Shown here: positions 1 to 7,700 of the stretch, piece by piece
Position numbering within the stretch: the stretch's first letter is position 1
Layout: each line of letters starts with the position of its first letter
Assembly: GCA_945872035.1 (NCBI GenBank)
Contig: CAMBYA010000077.1
Location: 1-8,930 of the forward strand
Direction: 5' to 3'
DNA from: Rhizobium sp. Q54
GTDB taxonomy: Bacteria > Pseudomonadota > Alphaproteobacteria > SMXS01
DNA length: 8,930 nt
Position numbers and translations under genes: made by a program
The notes under the pieces: model-generated
The model's database searches: none
Told to the model about the DNA's origin: nothing
The model's input: the letters and a program-made list of their open reading frames with translations, nothing else

Positions 1-66
1 GGGCGCCTCCATCGCGTCTCCTGTGCGGTCTTCTGCCGGCAGCAATGAAGGTAGGGGATCAGTCTT

Positions 67-1200
67 ATGGCGACCCAACGCGTTCTTGACTATCTTGCCA
101 CCACGCGGCCGGAAGGCCCGTGTCTCGTCGTCGACCTCGACGTCGTTCGTGACAACTATCTGGCGTTCGCCCGGGCGCTGCCGGAAACCCGCATCTTCTA
201 TGCGGTGAAGGCCAATCCGGCGCCCGAGGTGCTGAACCTGCTGGCCGAGCTTGGCTCGAACTTCGACACCGCATCGGTGACGGAGATCGAGATGGCCTTG
301 GCCGCCGGCGCGACGCCGGACCGCATCTCGTTCGGCAACACCATCAAGAAGGAGCGCGACATCGCGCGCGCCTTCGCGCTCGGCATCGACCTCTATGCGG
401 TCGATTGCGTCGAGGAGGTGGAGAAGATCGCGCGCCAGGCGCCCGGCGCCCGCGTGTTCTGCCGCGTGCTGGCCGACGGCGCAGGCGCCGAATGGCCGCT
501 GAGCCGCAAGTTCGGCTGCGTCCCGGCCATGGCCGTGGGCGTGCTCGAGAAGGCTCGCGACCTGGGCCTCACGGCTTATGGTATCTCGTTCCACGTCGGC
601 TCGCAGCAGGGCAACGTCGGGGCGTGGGACCGTGCGCTGGCCGATGCGTCGATGGTGTTCCGCACCCTCGCCGAGCGCGGCATCCAGCTGTCCATGGTCA
701 ACATGGGCGGCGGTTTCCCGACCAAGTACCTGAAGGACGTGCCGAAAGTGGACGCCTATGCGCAGGCGATCTTCGGCGCGCTGCGACGACACTTCGGCAA
801 CCGTCTGCCCGAAACCATCATCGAACCGGGCCGGGGCATGGTTGGCGATGCCGGCGTGATCAAGGCCGAGGTCGTGCTGATCTCGCGCAAGTCCGACGAG
901 GACAATGTGCGGTGGGTCTATCTCGACATCGGCAAGTTCGGCGGCCTGGCGGAAACCATGGACGAGTCCATTCGTTATCCCATCCGCACCCCGCGCGATG
1001 GCGATGCGGTCGCTCCCTGCGTGCTGGCCGGCCCGACATGCGATTCGGCGGACGTGCTCTACGAACGGACCCCTTACCCGCTCCCCATTTCCCTGGAGAT
1101 CGGCGACGAGGTTCTGATCGAGGCGACAGGCGCGTACACCACCACCTATGCGTCGGTTGCCTTCAACGGATTTTCGCCCCTCCAGGCGATCGTCATCTAA
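67..1200 (+). CDS. odc: Type III PLP-dependent ornithine (or lysine/ornithine) decarboxylase
   Basis: This cytoplasmic enzyme decarboxylates L-ornithine to putrescine, the first step of polyamine synthesis; some alphaproteobacterial relatives also accept lysine. The 377 residues are normal for the alanine-racemase-fold (type III) family. Visible family marks are the PLP-binding lysine K48 in YAVKAN, H176 in HVGSQ (stacks on the PLP ring), the glycine loop GGGFP at 214-218, EPGR at 253-256 (E253 faces the pyridine nitrogen, R256 near the phosphate), the second active-site element C325-D326 in GPTCDSADVL, and GAYT at 355-358. All catalytic residues expected in the family are present. The ATG is preceded by AGGGGA at 53-58 with 8 nt spacing, so the start is well placed. 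The GNAT gene follows after 9 nt and homospermidine synthase lies downstream, which argues that putrescine is the product used. Substrate choice between ornithine and lysine cannot be settled from the sequence alone. Confidence 0.95.
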   Translation: MATQRVLDYLATTRPEGPCLVVDLDVVRDNYLAFARALPETRIFYAVKANPAPEVLNLLAELGSNFDTASVTEIEMALAAGATPDRISFGNTIKKERDIARAFALGIDLYAVDCVEEVEKIARQAPGARVFCRVLADGAGAEWPLSRKFGCVPAMAVGVLEKARDLGLTAYGISFHVGSQQGNVGAWDRALADASMVFRTLAERGIQLSMVNMGGGFPTKYLKDVPKVDAYAQAIFGALRRHFGNRLPETIIEPGRGMVGDAGVIKAEVVLISRKSDEDNVRWVYLDIGKFGGLAETMDESIRYPIRTPRDGDAVAPCVLAGPTCDSADVLYERTPYPLPISLEIGDEVLIEATGAYTTTYASVAFNGFSPLQAIVI

Positions 1201-1209
1201 GGCACGGAC

Positions 1210-1773
1210 ATGATCGTGATCCGCAACGAAACGGCGCTGGACATTCCGGCGCGGGAAACCCTGCTGGACCGGGCGCTGCCCGGCCGGCACCTGAAAACCT
1301 GCGAGAAGCTGCGGCGGGGCCAGCGCCCCGCCGATGGCCTCGCTTTCAGCGCCTCTCTGGGCGCGCGGCTCGTCGGAACGGTCCGGCTGTGGCACGTGGA
1401 GGCCGGCTCGGCCGGCGGCGCGCTGCTGCTCGGCCCGATCGGCGTGCTGCCGGAATGCCAGGGCCTGGGCATCGGCACCCTGCTGATGGACCGCGCGCTG
1501 GCCGAAGCATCGGCCATGGGCCACAGCGCCGTGATCCTGGTCGGCGACGCCCCCTACTACGAGCGCTTCGGCTTCTCGTCGGCGCTGACGGCCGGCCTCA
1601 ACCTGCCCGGCCCGGTGGAGCGCGAGCGTTTCCAGGGCCTGGAGCTGGTCCCGGGCGCGCTGGGCGGCGCCACCGGCATGGTCAAGGCCGGCCGGACCGC
1701 TGCCGGGAATGGCGTGGACGCGGAGGGCGACCGACGCCGCACCGCGCTGATCGAACTCAGGCACGCGGCGTAA
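1210..1773 (+). CDS. GNAT-family N-acetyltransferase, substrate unknown
   Basis: This is a 187-residue acetyl-CoA-dependent acetyltransferase of the GNAT superfamily, of the YhbS-like (COG3153) type. The core runs from about residue 3 to 130. The acetyl-CoA pyrophosphate loop is Q84-GLGIG-89, following the beta-4 strand LLLGPIGVLP (72-81). The beta-5/alpha-4 region VILVGDAPYYERFGF (108-122) is typical of this subgroup, with Y116/Y117 near the usual general-acid position. The last 35 or so residues are polar and not recognisable. It begins 9 nt after the decarboxylase stop, with only a weak AAGG at the stop codon as ribosome site, so it is probably read from the same mRNA and translationally coupled. 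Lying between the decarboxylase and homospermidine synthase, it may act on a polyamine, on an amino-acid precursor or on a protein; that is inference from position, and nothing in the sequence names the acceptor. Confidence 0.9.
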   Translation: MIVIRNETALDIPARETLLDRALPGRHLKTCEKLRRGQRPADGLAFSASLGARLVGTVRLWHVEAGSAGGALLLGPIGVLPECQGLGIGTLLMDRALAEASAMGHSAVILVGDAPYYERFGFSSALTAGLNLPGPVERERFQGLELVPGALGGATGMVKAGRTAAGNGVDAEGDRRRTALIELRHAA

Positions 1774-1782
1774 CCGCCGCAC

Positions 1783-1804
1783 CACATCCCCTCGCCGGGA
1801 TGTG
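1783..1804 (+). other. Hairpin downstream of the GNAT gene
   Basis: A perfect 8-bp inverted repeat, CACATCCC (1783-1790) and GGGATGTG (1797-1804), encloses the 6-nt loop CTCGCC. It begins 9 nt after the GNAT stop codon. No run of T follows, so it is not a standard intrinsic terminator. It may protect the 3' end of the upstream mRNA or form part of the structured region ahead of hss. Confidence 0.5.
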
Positions 1805-1819
1805 ACACATCAATGAAAC

Positions 1820-1860
1820 GGAACGGCTCTACTGTCCGCCCGGACGGGGGGAGCCGTTTC
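1820..1860 (+). promoter_or_regulatory. Structured leader upstream of homospermidine synthase
   Basis: AACGGCTC (1822-1829) pairs perfectly with GAGCCGTT (1851-1858), and a G-T plus a G-C pair can extend the stem outward to 1820/1860. The 21-nt loop contains a nested small stem, GTCC (1834-1837) with GGAC (1842-1845). A competing 5' arm, GAAACGG (1815-1821), can pair with the same 3' arm, CCGTTTC (1854-1860), so two mutually exclusive folds are possible. The stem ends 11 nt before the ribosome site of hss and is followed by only a short T run. It could be a weak terminator/attenuator, a leader affecting hss translation, or an mRNA-processing site. Only the base pairing is seen; the role is inferred. 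Confidence 0.4.
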
Positions 1861-1871
1861 CATAATAAAAC

Positions 1872-1877
1872 AAGGAG
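1872..1877 (+). promoter_or_regulatory. Ribosome binding site that fixes the TTG start of hss
   Basis: AAGGAG is a near-perfect Shine-Dalgarno sequence, 7 nt before a TTG codon at 1885. The in-frame ATG at 1813 lacks any such site and lies at the hairpin, so the TTG is preferred. Confidence 0.85.
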
Positions 1878-1884
1878 TCACCCC

Positions 1885-3318
1885 TTGAGCGCATCACCGG
1901 TTCACGCCCGTTTCGACGGCCCCATCGTCATGATCGGCTTCGGCTCCATCGGCCGCGGCACCCTGCCGCTGATCCTGCGGCACATCGAGTGCGACCGGGA
2001 CAAGTTCACCGTGATAGATCCCGAGGACGAGCACCGCGACATGGTGTCCCACGCCGGGGTGAACTTCATCCATGACAGCATCCGGATCGACAACTACCGC
2101 GAGCTGCTGACACCGCTGCTGACCGCCGGCCCGGGCCGCGCCTTCGTGGTCAACCTGTCGGTCGACGTGTCGTCGGTGGCGATCATGGAGCTCTGCAAGG
2201 ACCTGGACGCGCTCTACATCGACACGGTCGCCGAGCCATGGCTGGGCTTCTACACCGACACCAGCCTGTCGGTGTCGCAACGCTCCAACTACGCCCTGCG
2301 CCAGGCCGTGCTGGATCTGCGCGAGCGTCGCCCCGGCGGCCCGACGGCCGTCAACTGCTGCGGCGCCAATCCGGGCATGGTGTCGTGGTTCGTCAAGCAG
2401 GCGCTGCTCAACCTGGCCGCCGACATGGGCATGACGGTCGAGAAGCCCACCAGCCGCGAGCAGTGGGGCCGGCTGATGCAACAGGTCGGCGTCAAGGGCA
2501 TCCACATCGCCGAGCGCGACACCCAGCGCGCCCGCGACCCCAAGCCCAAGGGCATCTTCGTCAACACCTGGTCGGTCGAAGGCTTCATCTCCGAGGGCTT
2601 GCAACCGGCCGAGCTGGGCTGGGGCACCCACGAGAAGGCGCTGCCCCCCGAAGGCCGCACCCATGAGGGCGGCTGCGGCGCGGCGATCTACCTGCTGCGC
2701 CCCGGCGCCGGCACCCGCGTCCGCTCGTGGACGCCGACCGCCCAGGCCCAGCACGGCTTCCTGGTGACCCACAACGAATCGATCTCCATCGCCGACTATT
2801 TCACCGTGCGCGAGAACGGCGAGGCCGTCTACCGGCCGACCTGCCACTACGCCTACCACCCCTGCGACGACGCGGTGCTGTCGCTGCACGAGATGGCCGG
2901 CTCCGAATGGCAGCGCCAGGACGACTGGATCATCCTCGACGAGCACGACATCGTCGATGGTATCGACGAGCTGGGCGTGCTGCTCTACGGCCACGGCAAG
3001 AACGCTTACTGGTATGGCTCGCAACTGTCGATCGAGGAAACCCGCGAGATCGCGCCCTTCCAGAACGCCACCGGCCTGCAGGTGACCTCGGCGGTGCTGG
3101 CGGGCATGGTCTGGGCGCTGGAGAATCCGAAGCGTGGCGTCGTCGAGGCCGACGAGACCGACTTCGAGCGGTGCCTCGAGGTGCAGCTTCCCTATCTGGG
3201 CCCGGTCGTCGGCGTCTACACCGACTGGACCCCGCTCGCCAACCGCCAGGGCGGCCTGTTTCCCGACGACTACGACGCCGAGGATCCCTGGCAGTTCTCG
3301 AACGTCATCGTGCGGTAG
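1885..3318 (+). CDS. hss: Homospermidine synthase (TTG start)
   Basis: This NAD+-dependent cytoplasmic enzyme joins two putrescines (or putrescine and spermidine) into sym-homospermidine, releasing ammonia or diaminopropane. It uses the putrescine made by the upstream decarboxylase. From the TTG the protein is 477 residues, the length I recall for the Blastochloris viridis enzyme, and remembered active-site positions fall on identical numbers: D94, E117, N162, E210, W229 (cation-pi contact with the polyamine), E237, H296 and D361. The Rossmann motif GFGSIGRG is at 18-25. Other strongly conserved blocks are CCGANPGMVSWF (158-169), GIHIAERDTQ (205-214), YGHGKNAYWYGSQLS (368-382) and the C-terminal VYTDWTPLA. 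An in-frame ATG at 1813 would add 24 residues translated through the hairpin, with no ribosome site, and is rejected. The gene ends 5 bp before the convergent cbpM stop codon. The 111-nt gap and strong ribosome site suggest separate control from the two genes before it. Confidence 0.96.
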   Translation: MSASPVHARFDGPIVMIGFGSIGRGTLPLILRHIECDRDKFTVIDPEDEHRDMVSHAGVNFIHDSIRIDNYRELLTPLLTAGPGRAFVVNLSVDVSSVAIMELCKDLDALYIDTVAEPWLGFYTDTSLSVSQRSNYALRQAVLDLRERRPGGPTAVNCCGANPGMVSWFVKQALLNLAADMGMTVEKPTSREQWGRLMQQVGVKGIHIAERDTQRARDPKPKGIFVNTWSVEGFISEGLQPAELGWGTHEKALPPEGRTHEGGCGAAIYLLRPGAGTRVRSWTPTAQAQHGFLVTHNESISIADYFTVRENGEAVYRPTCHYAYHPCDDAVLSLHEMAGSEWQRQDDWIILDEHDIVDGIDELGVLLYGHGKNAYWYGSQLSIEETREIAPFQNATGLQVTSAVLAGMVWALENPKRGVVEADETDFERCLEVQLPYLGPVVGVYTDWTPLANRQGGLFPDDYDAEDPWQFSNVIVR

Positions 3319-3323
3319 GTTGG

Positions 3324-3659
3324 CTAGACCCGGTCAATATCCCTGAACGTCCGCGCTATCCGGGCGCGGACCTCGTCGGGCTGGCTTTCGACGGCGCGGC
3401 CCAGGTTGCGCAGGGCACGGCGCAGGCCGTGGACCTGGTCGACCAGCGACAGGATCACCGGCACGTCCTCATCCTGCACCTCGAGCTTCTCGGTGAGGTG
3501 ATACACCAGCCGCACGCGGGCCACGTCGGCGTCGCTGAACTCTTGCGTGCCTGCGCGGCGGCGGGGCCGGACCCATCCGCGGCGCACGATCATGCGCAAC
3601 CGGCGGGCGGAGATCTCGCCCACGGCCGCGACGACGTCCTGCTCGCTCAGGCTCACCAT
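3324..3659 (-). CDS. cbpM: Chaperone modulator CbpM (MerR-like HTH fold)
   Basis: This 111-residue cytoplasmic protein belongs to the CbpM family, which binds the J domain of CbpA and blocks its stimulation of DnaK. Residues 1-55 look like a MerR-type winged-helix module: LSEQDVVAAVG, then RRLRMIVRRGWVRPRR (19-34), then FSDADVARVRLVYHL (41-55). The helical C-terminal half includes DVPVILSLVDQVHGLRRALR (65-84), the usual dimer/partner region. Its ATG overlaps the cbpA stop as TGATG, sharing one base, which points to translational coupling and matched amounts of the two partners. The reading frame is open further upstream, inside cbpA. A GTG one codon after the ATG sits at slightly better distance from the GAAGGAG ribosome site, so the start may be 3656. 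The J-domain protein next door settles the family over other MerR-like regulators. Confidence 0.88.
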   Translation of the reverse strand: MVSLSEQDVVAAVGEISARRLRMIVRRGWVRPRRRAGTQEFSDADVARVRLVYHLTEKLEVQDEDVPVILSLVDQVHGLRRALRNLGRAVESQPDEVRARIARTFRDIDRV

Positions 3660-4591
3660 CACTCCTTCATCCCGGCGCGCGGGTTGTAGGCGTGGCTCTC
3701 GCGCCACGATTTCATGAACGTCTCCAGATCCTCGTCGATCTCCGCCGGCATCACGATCTTCAGCTTCACCCGCTGGTCGCCGGCCGCCCGGTTCTTGCCG
3801 GCGGGCACACCCTTGCCGCGCAGCCTGAGCGTCTGGCCCGAACTGGCGCCTTTCGGAATGGTGAGGTTGACCTTGCCGGTGATGGTGGGTACCGCGACCT
3901 TGCCGCCCAGCACCGCCTCGTCGATGGAGATCGGCAACTCGACGACGATATCGTCGCCGTCGCGCTCGAACAGCGGATGGGCGCCGACCTGGATTTCGAC
4001 CAGCGCATCGCCGTCGGGGCCGCCATTCACGCCCGGCACGCCCTTGCCCTTCAGCCGCAGTGTCTGGCCCGAGCGCGTGCCGGGCGGGACGGCGATATCG
4101 AGCGTCCTGCCGTCGGGCATGGTCACCCGCCGCTTGGCGCCGTTCACGGCGTCCAGGAAATCGACGGGAAGCTGGTAGCGCAGGTCCTGGCCGCGCATCT
4201 GCCGCGGGCCGCGACCGGCGCCGCCACCGCGGCCGCTGCGCTGGAACATGTCGGAGAACAGGTCCGAAATGTCGGCGAAATCGTCGAAGCCGGCCGACGA
4301 CTGATAGCGGCCACCGCCATCCGCGTCGGCATATTGCCGGTAGAAATCCTGCTGCGACGGCCGTTCGGTGCCCGATGCGTCGATCTCGCCACGGTCGAAG
4401 CGGACGCGCTTATCCGCGTCGCCGACGATGTCGTAGGCGCCGGAAATGGACTTGAACCGGTCCTCGGCCTTCTTGTCTCCCGGATTCAGGTCGGGATGCG
4501 CCTCCTTCGCAAGCTTGCGGTAAGCCTTGCGAATGGCGTCCTGGCTGGCGTCCCGGGCGACGCCGAGGACCTTGTAGGGGTCTTCACTCAA
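3659..4591 (-). CDS. cbpA: DnaJ-like co-chaperone CbpA (TTG start)
   Basis: This J-domain protein of 310 residues stimulates the ATPase of DnaK and delivers unfolded clients. The J domain covers residues 4-68, with helix II basic residues RKAYRKLAKE (21-30) and the essential HPD at 32-34. A Gly/Phe-rich linker spans about 70-133 (GFDDFADISDLFSDMF, then a Gly/Arg run). The two C-terminal substrate-binding beta domains follow, each with a matching signature: SGQTLRLKGKGVPG at 174-187 and SGQTLRLRGKGVPA at 251-264. The CxxCxGxG zinc repeats of true DnaJ are absent, which together with length and the adjacent cbpM identifies CbpA. Translation must start at TTG: the frame closes at a TGA 39 nt upstream, no ATG or GTG lies between, and the J domain starts five codons later. 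GAGAGG at 4606-4601 gives 9 nt spacing. The gene is divergent from ydbH and forms an operon with cbpM. Confidence 0.94.
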   Translation of the reverse strand: MSEDPYKVLGVARDASQDAIRKAYRKLAKEAHPDLNPGDKKAEDRFKSISGAYDIVGDADKRVRFDRGEIDASGTERPSQQDFYRQYADADGGGRYQSSAGFDDFADISDLFSDMFQRSGRGGGAGRGPRQMRGQDLRYQLPVDFLDAVNGAKRRVTMPDGRTLDIAVPPGTRSGQTLRLKGKGVPGVNGGPDGDALVEIQVGAHPLFERDGDDIVVELPISIDEAVLGGKVAVPTITGKVNLTIPKGASSGQTLRLRGKGVPAGKNRAAGDQRVKLKIVMPAEIDEDLETFMKSWRESHAYNPRAGMKE

Positions 4592-4600
4592 CGGGCGATA

Positions 4601-4606
4601 CCTCTC
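4601..4606 (-). promoter_or_regulatory. Ribosome binding site supporting the TTG start of cbpA
   Basis: On the minus strand GAGAGG lies 9 nt before the TTG at 4591. With no ATG or GTG available between the upstream in-frame stop (4630-4628) and the J domain, it supports the non-standard start. Confidence 0.7.
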
Positions 4607-4629
4607 GGGGGAATCAACGTTCGCACATC

Positions 4630-4658
4630 AATATGGTGTCGATTTCGCGGTTCCCAAG
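4630..4658 (-). promoter_or_regulatory. Candidate heat-shock (RpoH-type) promoter of cbpA-cbpM
   Basis: Read on the minus strand, CTTGGGA (4658-4652) resembles the sigma-32 -35 element (CTTGAAA, with CTTG the conserved core). CCATATT (4636-4630), preceded by CA, resembles the -10 element (CCCCATnTA). Eighteen nt separate CTTG from CCATATT. Transcription would start near 4622, giving a leader of about 30 nt that includes the GAGAGG ribosome site. The same DNA also makes a mediocre sigma-70 match (TTGGGA, 16 nt, CATATT). A chaperone operon is the expected kind of RpoH target, but the call rests on pattern matching by eye. Confidence 0.45.
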
Positions 4659-4735
4659 AGGGGCGGGGCCGAAATGAAAAACGGGGCCGCGCAACCACCT
4701 GTCGGGCAACGCACGATCCGGATATTCTCCAGCGC

Positions 4736-7700
4736 ATGACGCTTCGCTCTTCCTGGCGCCGCCGGTCCCGCGCCTTCCGCATCGCCACCGTAACGCTCGC
4801 CGTGTTCGCCTTGGCGATTCTGCTGCTGTGGATCTCGCGGGCCGCGCTGACCGAGTGGGCGATAGAGAGCAGCATCGACCGATTGGGCCTGGGGCCATCC
4901 GACGTTCGGGTCACCGACCTGGGGCTGGCGCGGGCGGACATGCGCCTGGTGGCGTCCGCCGCCGGCACCATCGACCGCATCCATGTAGAATACGGCATCG
5001 GCGATCTGCTGAGCGGCGAGGTCCGGCGCATGACCGTCGACGGCGCAAGGTTTCGTTTCGCGTGGCAGGACGGCAAGCTGGTTCCCGCACTGACGCCCAG
5101 CGACGGACCCGTCAGCCTGCCGCTCGAAAATCTGGAGTTAAAGAACTCGTCGCTGACACTCTACGTGGATGGAGAAGAGATCGTTGCCGATGTGGTCGGC
5201 ACGGTGACCGGCACCAACGTGGATCGAACGGCAGAACTCTCGCGTGAACTTGTCTTCATGGAAGATGGCGAGGTCCGTCCAATGCCGCGCGAGAAGTGGC
5301 CGGACGATCAAAGCTGGATCGGGGCCGACCTGATCATCAACCCAAGGGGGCGTGCAGGCCACATCACCGGTCATATCGTCGGCAGGATGTACCCAAATGG
5401 CGACTTGCGTGGCCACGTCGAGGTCGGCAGCGGCGGCATCACGGTTGGCACGGTATCCGCCAAGGGGCTGTCTGGCGACATATGGGTATCAACGATCGAA
5501 TCCCGTCTCAATCACCTGGCGGTACGACTGAAGTTCAGCCAGATAACCAGCCGCGACCTGCCTCTCGGTCCCGGCTCCCTCGATATCAAGATGCCGCCGC
5601 AGGGCGCGCTGTATGTGGCGCTACAATCCAAGCCGGTGTCGTTCTCGTTGCAGGCAGACGGCGCCGTGCCAGAGGCGGGCGTGCCGTTTACCATGGAAGG
5701 TACCGCCGATGGCGGCTTTGTCAGTGCGCTCACCGGCGCGAAGGAGCCGGCAACAGGTAGCCTACATCTGCGCGGCACTGGTACTGCGCCGCCCGCGCCG
5801 AGCCTACAGGAGTCCCTCGGCTCGGGGCTGGGCGACTGGCTGAAGAGCGGCAAGGTGAATGGCGGGATCGAGGCAACCTTGGCGCGCCTGCGCCTACCCG
5901 AAGTAGCCGACGTCGATAATGCCGTAGTGTCGCTGGAAGTGGCGCTCGCGGACGGCTCGCTGGCGGTCACCACGCCCAAGGGCATCACCGTGAGCGGCAT
6001 GATGCTGGATCCGTCCATCGCGGCGAAGGACAGCCTGTTCGCGGGCAATTCGAATTTATCGATCGCACCCGCGCCCGGCGCGCCGTTCCTGGCCATCACG
6101 CCGCGGGACGGTGCCGACAAGCTCACGGTAAGCGGCGGCATCAGCTACGAGACACAAGCCCTGTTCGTCCGAGGCGACATCGCGGGCGACGCTTCACTTG
6201 ACCCGTCGCAGTGGCTCGCTTCCGCCCGCGGCGTGCCGGCGACGGGCGATCTCACCCTGAAGGCGGGGCTGGCGCTGAAGCTGCCGGAAGGCCGCAGCCT
6301 GCCGTCGGCCGAACTGACGCTGGCGGGCAAGTACGACGTCGGTCCTCAAACCATGCGCCTGACCGCCGACAGCGGCGGGCTGACCATGCGCAACGCCCAT
6401 TGGGGCGAGTCCGTCTCGCTGCCCGGCACGTCGAGCCTGGTGCTGCGGCCGGGCGCGTCCTATGCGCTGGACCGGGCGACAGGCGCTGTCACGGCATCCG
6501 CCGTGCTGCGGCCCTTCGCCTGGACAGCGGCGCTGAAGCGCGAGGGCGCCGAACCGGGCAAGGCGACCATCGGCGCCGCGCGCATGGCACTGACCATGGA
6601 CAAGGACGGGCTGCAGGCCGTGCTGGACAAGGGCCGCGTGGAGCTGCCGGACAGCGGCCTGGCCGCGCGCGGCATTTCAGCGACGATCTCCCGGACTAGC
6701 GAAGCAACCAGCATCAAGGCCGCGATTGCCGACCTGCGCGGCACCGGCGAGCTAGCCCTGTTCTCGACCATGAAGGCCAGCGCCGATGCCCGCATCGCCG
6801 GATCGAAGGCCACCTTCTCCGCCGTCCTGACCGGCGCGGGCAAGATTCTCAACCTGACCGCAAAGGGCGCGCACGACCTGGGCAGCGGCAAGGGCAACGC
6901 CAACGTCGTGCTGAAGCCCATCGACCTCTCGGGCGACGGCACGCTGAAAGCCCTCTCGCCGAAGCTGGCGGCGGGCGTCACCAGGACGGGTGGCACCGTC
7001 AGCAGTGACGGCGCGATCCATTGGGGCGACGGCGCACCGCCGGGCACGCTGACCTTGACGCTGAAGGACGTGTCGGTGACCGGCGAAAGCCTGAACGTCT
7101 CGGCGCTCAACGGCGGCTTGCGGCTCGACAGCCTGTCCCCTATTCGTTCGGCCGGCGGCCAGCGCCTTACCGGCACGCTGCAGCTGCCGACGGTGAACGC
7201 GGTGCCGTTCGACGTCACCTTCCGGCTCGATCCGGGCAAGCTGGTGCTGGAGCGGGCCACAGCCAAGGTGTTCGACGGCCAGTTCGAGACCGAGAACGCC
7301 GAGATCGACGCCGAAACCGGTGACGGCCGCGTGGACCTCAAGGTGAGCGACATCAATATCGAGACGGCCTTCGCCGTGCTCGACCTGGAGCAACTGAAAG
7401 GCACCGGCCGGATCGGCGGCATGCTGCCGCTGCGGCTTGAAGGCGGCAAGGTGTCGGTTGAAAAGGGCCATCTGGAATCCACCGTTCCCGGCACGCTTCA
7501 GGTGGGCGTCGAAAAGCTGGCCGACCAGCTCCGGACCTATGGCGAGAACGTCGACATGGCGTTCCGGGCGCTGACCGACTTCCACTACGACCGCATGGTG
7601 ATCGATGCCGACAAGCCGTTTTCCGGCGCCGGCAAGGCCATGTTCCGGCTGGAAGGCAACAACCCCAAGGTGATGGAAGGCCAGCCTTTCGTGTTCAACA

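Noticed and set aside
405..1805. A 466-codon open frame on the + strand across the decarboxylase and GNAT genes
   Set aside because: It is an out-of-frame shadow rich in Arg, Gly and Pro, with no recognisable domain; the overlapping genes have full sets of family motifs.
1813..1884. N-terminal extension of homospermidine synthase from the ATG at 1813
   Set aside because: No ribosome site, passes through a hairpin, and is not needed to reach the family's normal length.
1894..3024. A 376-codon antisense frame opposite hss
   Set aside because: It results from GC-rich third positions of hss; its Val/Ala/Asp/Gly-rich composition has no fold signature.
3692..4735. The + strand frame that continues upstream of ydbH for 348 codons
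   Set aside because: It is antisense to cbpA, whose J domain and C-terminal domains are clear. The membrane anchor of YdbH begins just after the ATG at 4736.
6460..7494. A 344-codon antisense frame within ydbH
   Set aside because: It is Ser/Pro/Arg-rich, without domain, signal peptide or ribosome site; typical of a mirror frame in GC-rich DNA.
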